The translations under genes and the position numbers were made by a program. From positions 30,204 through 94,203 of the forward strand of contig NZ_BOOJ01000068.1 of the NCBI RefSeq assembly GCF_016863175.1: a DNA stretch of 64,000 bases, in the 5' to 3' direction. Shown here piece after piece: positions 61,618 through 64,000 of the stretch (position 1 is the stretch's first letter; each line of letters opens with the position of its first letter). The DNA comes from Paraplanobispora siamensis. GTDB lineage: Bacteria > Actinomycetota > Actinomycetes > Streptosporangiales > Streptosporangiaceae. The notes below the pieces were generated by a model. The model saw only the letters and a program-made list of their open reading frames with translations. It was not told the DNA's origin and made no database searches.

Positions 61618-63701
61618 TGCGTCACCTTCGATGTGTCGAGAATCCAGGAGAGGGTGAAGGCCTCCTCACGCCAGGAGTCGTACCTGCCGCTTCGGCCGCC
61701 GTGCCCGGCGCCCATCTCCGTCTTGAGCAGGAACGGCCCGCCCTTGGCGACCTCGCGGAGCCTGGCGACCCACTTGGCGGGCTCGTGGTAGAGGACCCGG
61801 GTGTCGTTGAGGCTCGTGATCGCCAGAATCGGCGGGTAGACCTGCCCGCTTACGTTCTCATAGGGCGAGTACGACTTCATGTAGTGGTACACGTCCGGGT
61901 TGTGCAGGGGATCACCCCACTCGTCCCATTCGATGACCGTGAGCGGGAGCGACGGGTCGAGGATCGAGGTCAGCGGGTCCACGAACGGCACCTCGGCGAC
62001 CACGCCCGCGAACAGCTCCGGCGCGAGGTTGGCGACGGCGCCCATCAGCAGCCCGCCGGCCGAGCCGCCGCGCGCGACCACGCTGGAGGACCAGCCGGTG
62101 GCCTTGAGGTGCTCGGCGCAGGCGACGAAGTCGGTGAAGGTGTTCTTCTTGTGCTGGAACTTGCCGTCCTCGTACCACCGGCGGCCCATCTCGCCGCCAC
62201 CCCTGACGTGGGCGATGGCGAAGACGAAGCCCCGGTCGAGCAGGCTCAGCCTGGCCACCGAGAACGACGGGTCGATCGAGATCTCGTAGCTGCCGTAGCC
62301 GTACAGCACCGTTGGGGCGGGCCGCTCGGTGCCCTTCTTGACCGCGATCGAGATCGGGACGCGGGTGCCGTCCGAGGCGGTGGCCCACTCGCGGAACTGC
62401 TCGTAGTCGTCGGGGTCGTAGCCGCCGAGCACGGGCCTGCGCTTGAGCAGTATCAGCTCGCGGCTCCGCAGGTCGAAGTCGTAGACCGAGGGCGGAGTGA
62501 TCATGCTGGCGTAGCCGAGCCGGAGGCGGCCGGTGACGAACTCGGGGTTGCCCGAGGGGGCCACGTCGTAGATCGGCTCGGGGAAGGGGATCTCGTACGC
62601 CGCCGCCAGGAGCGCGTCACGGTCGGTGCCGCCCTCCGTGGGCAGCACGCGGATGCCGGTGAGGCCGTCCCGGCGGAAGTGCACCACGATGTGACTGGCG
62701 AACGCCTCGACGTCGAGCAGCCGGGTGTCCTCGCGGTGCTCGACCAGCGGCGTCCAGGTGCCGGGGTCCTCGATCGGGGCCGTGGCCACCTCGAAGTTCT
62801 CGGCGTTGCGGTTGTGCAGGATCAGGAAGCGGTCGCCCGCGTGGTCGATGCCGTACTCGACGCCGGTCTTGCGGGGCCGTACGACGCGGAACTCGCCGGT
62901 CGGGTCGTCCGCCTCCAGGATGCGGACCTCGCTGGTGATCTTGCTCCCGGCGGAGAGGACGAGGTAGCGCTCGCTGCGGGTCAGGCCGATGCCGATCCAG
63001 AACCGCTCGTCGGTCTCCTCGTAGACGAGGACGTCGTCGGCGGCCGGGGTGCCGATCACGTGCCGGTGCACCTTGTCGGGCCGCCAGGCCTCGTCGACCG
63101 TCGTGTAGAAGAACGTGCTGCCGTCGGCCGCCCAGGCGCCGCCGTAGAAGATGCCGGGGATCTCGTCGGGGAGGGTCTCGCCGGTGACGAGGTTCTTCAC
63201 CTTCAGGGTGAAGCGCTCGTCGCCGGTGAAGTTGACGGAGTAGGCCAGGAGGGTGCCGTCCGGACTCACCGCGCTGGTGCCGATGGCGAAGAAGTCGCTG
63301 TCGCCGGCCAGCTCGTTGCCGTCGAGCAGGATCTGCTCGCCGGGCAGCGACTCGTCGGCCTTCAGGTCGGGCGGAGTCTCCCCGTCGGCGGGCACCCGGC
63401 ACTGGATGCCGTACTGCTTGCCCTCCTCGGTCCGGGAGTAGTACCACCAGTCACCCTTGCGGGTGGGGACGGACAGGTCGGTCTCCAGCGTCCGGCCCTT
63501 GATCTCCTGGAAGATCGTCTCCTGGAGGGGCTTCAGATGGGCGGTCGTGTGCTGGGTGTAGGCGTTCTCAGCTTCGAGATGGGCGATGGTCTCCGGGTCG
63601 TCCTTGGCCATCAGCCACGCGTAGTCATCGACCACGGTGTCCCCGTGGTGCACCCGCTCGCTGGGAACCTTCTTCGCCGTAGGCGGCGTCTCGATGCTCA
63701 C
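61614..63701 (-). CDS. ptrB: Oligopeptidase B / prolyl-oligopeptidase-family serine peptidase (S9A)
   Basis: This 695-residue peptidase has an N-terminal beta-propeller (about 70-410) and a C-terminal hydrolase domain. The catalytic triad is Ser547 (RGGSAGGLLMG), Asp633 (SLNDTRVLY) and His667 (MGAGHGGRSGRYD). Other motifs are DDYAWLMAKDDPETIAHLEAENAYT at the N-terminus and LYGYGSYEISIDPSFSVARLSLLDRGFVFAIAHVRGGGEMGR. It should cut peptides after basic residues in the cytoplasm. Its stop overlaps the AKR start by 4 bases. Confidence 0.95.
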   Translation of the reverse strand: MSIETPPTAKKVPSERVHHGDTVVDDYAWLMAKDDPETIAHLEAENAYTQHTTAHLKPLQETIFQEIKGRTLETDLSVPTRKGDWWYYSRTEEGKQYGIQCRVPADGETPPDLKADESLPGEQILLDGNELAGDSDFFAIGTSAVSPDGTLLAYSVNFTGDERFTLKVKNLVTGETLPDEIPGIFYGGAWAADGSTFFYTTVDEAWRPDKVHRHVIGTPAADDVLVYEETDERFWIGIGLTRSERYLVLSAGSKITSEVRILEADDPTGEFRVVRPRKTGVEYGIDHAGDRFLILHNRNAENFEVATAPIEDPGTWTPLVEHREDTRLLDVEAFASHIVVHFRRDGLTGIRVLPTEGGTDRDALLAAAYEIPFPEPIYDVAPSGNPEFVTGRLRLGYASMITPPSVYDFDLRSRELILLKRRPVLGGYDPDDYEQFREWATASDGTRVPISIAVKKGTERPAPTVLYGYGSYEISIDPSFSVARLSLLDRGFVFAIAHVRGGGEMGRRWYEDGKFQHKKNTFTDFVACAEHLKATGWSSSVVARGGSAGGLLMGAVANLAPELFAGVVAEVPFVDPLTSILDPSLPLTVIEWDEWGDPLHNPDVYHYMKSYSPYENVSGQVYPPILAITSLNDTRVLYHEPAKWVARLREVAKGGPFLLKTEMGAGHGGRSGRYDSWREEAFTLSWILDTSKVTQ

Positions 63702-63932
63702 GCGCCGAGTCTATGTTTCCGGTCCCGCCGGTTCCGGATGAGCCGGAACGCCGTGCCGTGGGTTTCGCGGTTCTGTCCCGAGTGGTCATCGGGGACTGCT
63801 AATCTTTTGACGTCGCCAAGATCCGGCGCAAACCACTCCATTCACTCCGGTGACTTCGATGTGGGCTGCCCTGTGCTTGTCGACAACTCCTTGAAACCAA
63901 CGGTTCCGGAGATCGGTTCGCAGAACTGCTCA
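63702..63932. other. Intergenic region at the window end
   Basis: In these 231 bases I see no gene. It contains the ptrB promoter and a stretch of lower GC content (about 63790-63920), with a TTTTGACGTC sequence at 63806-63815 that could be part of a promoter for the right-hand gene. Confidence 0.4.
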
Positions 63933-64000
63933 ATGGCTGGTAAGTTCGAGGGGTTGCCTCGGAGACGGGGCGGTCGGAATTCCCGGCAGATCAGCTCGAA
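63933..64000 (+). CDS. Possible start of a gene cut by the window edge
   Basis: An ATG at 63933 opens a frame that stays open to the window end: M-A-G-K-F-E-G-L-P-R-R-R-G-G-R-N-S-R-Q-I. It is basic and would fit a cytoplasmic N-terminus before a membrane segment, but no Shine-Dalgarno is clear and 22 codons prove nothing. The family is unknown. Confidence 0.3.
   Translation, partial: MAGKFEGLPRRRGGRNSRQISS

Noticed and set aside
1..64000. tRNA, rRNA, insertion sequence, prophage or integration site
   Set aside because: I looked for T-loop-like GGTTCGA patterns, transposase or integrase motifs and long terminal repeats and saw none.

Overview
The window is high-GC actinomycete chromosome. 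The codon third positions are strongly G/C, GTG starts are common, and many neighbouring genes overlap by 4 bases (GTGA or ATGA). BldC, DUF3073, a GAF-ANTAR protein, an RsbW-like kinase and PHO boxes point to a sporulating filamentous actinobacterium. From memory of the gene order purF-purM-DUF3073-Val/Leu dehydrogenase-hypothetical-bldC in Streptomyces, and from the general protein style, I infer a relative of Streptosporangiaceae. I could not run a search, so the family is a guess. I saw no rRNA, tRNA, CRISPR array, insertion sequence or prophage gene.

Layout. 1-4.5 kb: the start of a PAP2 phosphatase, a small sensory set (GAF, GAF-ANTAR, STAS), pyrD, a copper-chaperone-like protein and a NUDIX hydrolase. 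4.6-9.8 kb: GH20 hexosaminidase, cell-wall amidase lipoprotein, LacI and TetR regulators. 10-15.8 kb: bldC, a conserved hypothetical, an amino-acid dehydrogenase, DUF3073, purM and purF. 16-25 kb: a proline-rich DUF4190 membrane protein, a sterol-carrier-like protein, a PhoX phosphatase behind PHO-box repeats, an MFS exporter, and a Crp/Fnr regulator beside a membrane class III nucleotide cyclase. 25-27 kb: two secreted collagen-like proteins. 27-31.3 kb: purL, purQ and purS, with an RsbW-like ATPase gene between purQ and purS. 31.7-35.3 kb: an E1alpha-E1beta-E2 2-oxoacid dehydrogenase operon.

36-40.3 kb: the most unusual locus. It is a four-gene operon of an NrtR-type NUDIX regulator, a J-domain/pseudokinase fusion, a vWA protein and a diverged adenylosuccinate-synthetase paralogue. 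A tandem operator-like palindrome sits directly in front of the first gene. 40.3-46.3 kb: an orphan methyl-accepting receptor, then an ABC transporter next to a two-component system. 46.5-64 kb: acyl-CoA dehydrogenase, Nramp-related transporter, methyltransferase, VOC protein, VCBS-repeat secreted protein, acetyltransferase, molybdopterin oxidoreductase, M28 peptidase, RpiB-like isomerase, a flippase-like membrane protein with a degenerate kinase domain, aldo/keto reductase and oligopeptidase B.

How the genes work together. Purine synthesis (purF, purM, purL, purQ, purS) and pyrimidine synthesis (pyrD) are spread over the first half. Signalling genes (cyclase with Crp, GAF/ANTAR/STAS, RsbW-like ATPase, two-component system, receptor) are unusually dense. 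The NUDIX-regulator operon is the best candidate for an undescribed system: a presumed nucleotide-sensing repressor controls a chaperone-like/pseudokinase protein, a metal-dependent adhesion-type domain and a purine-ligase fold that has lost its aspartate-binding loop.
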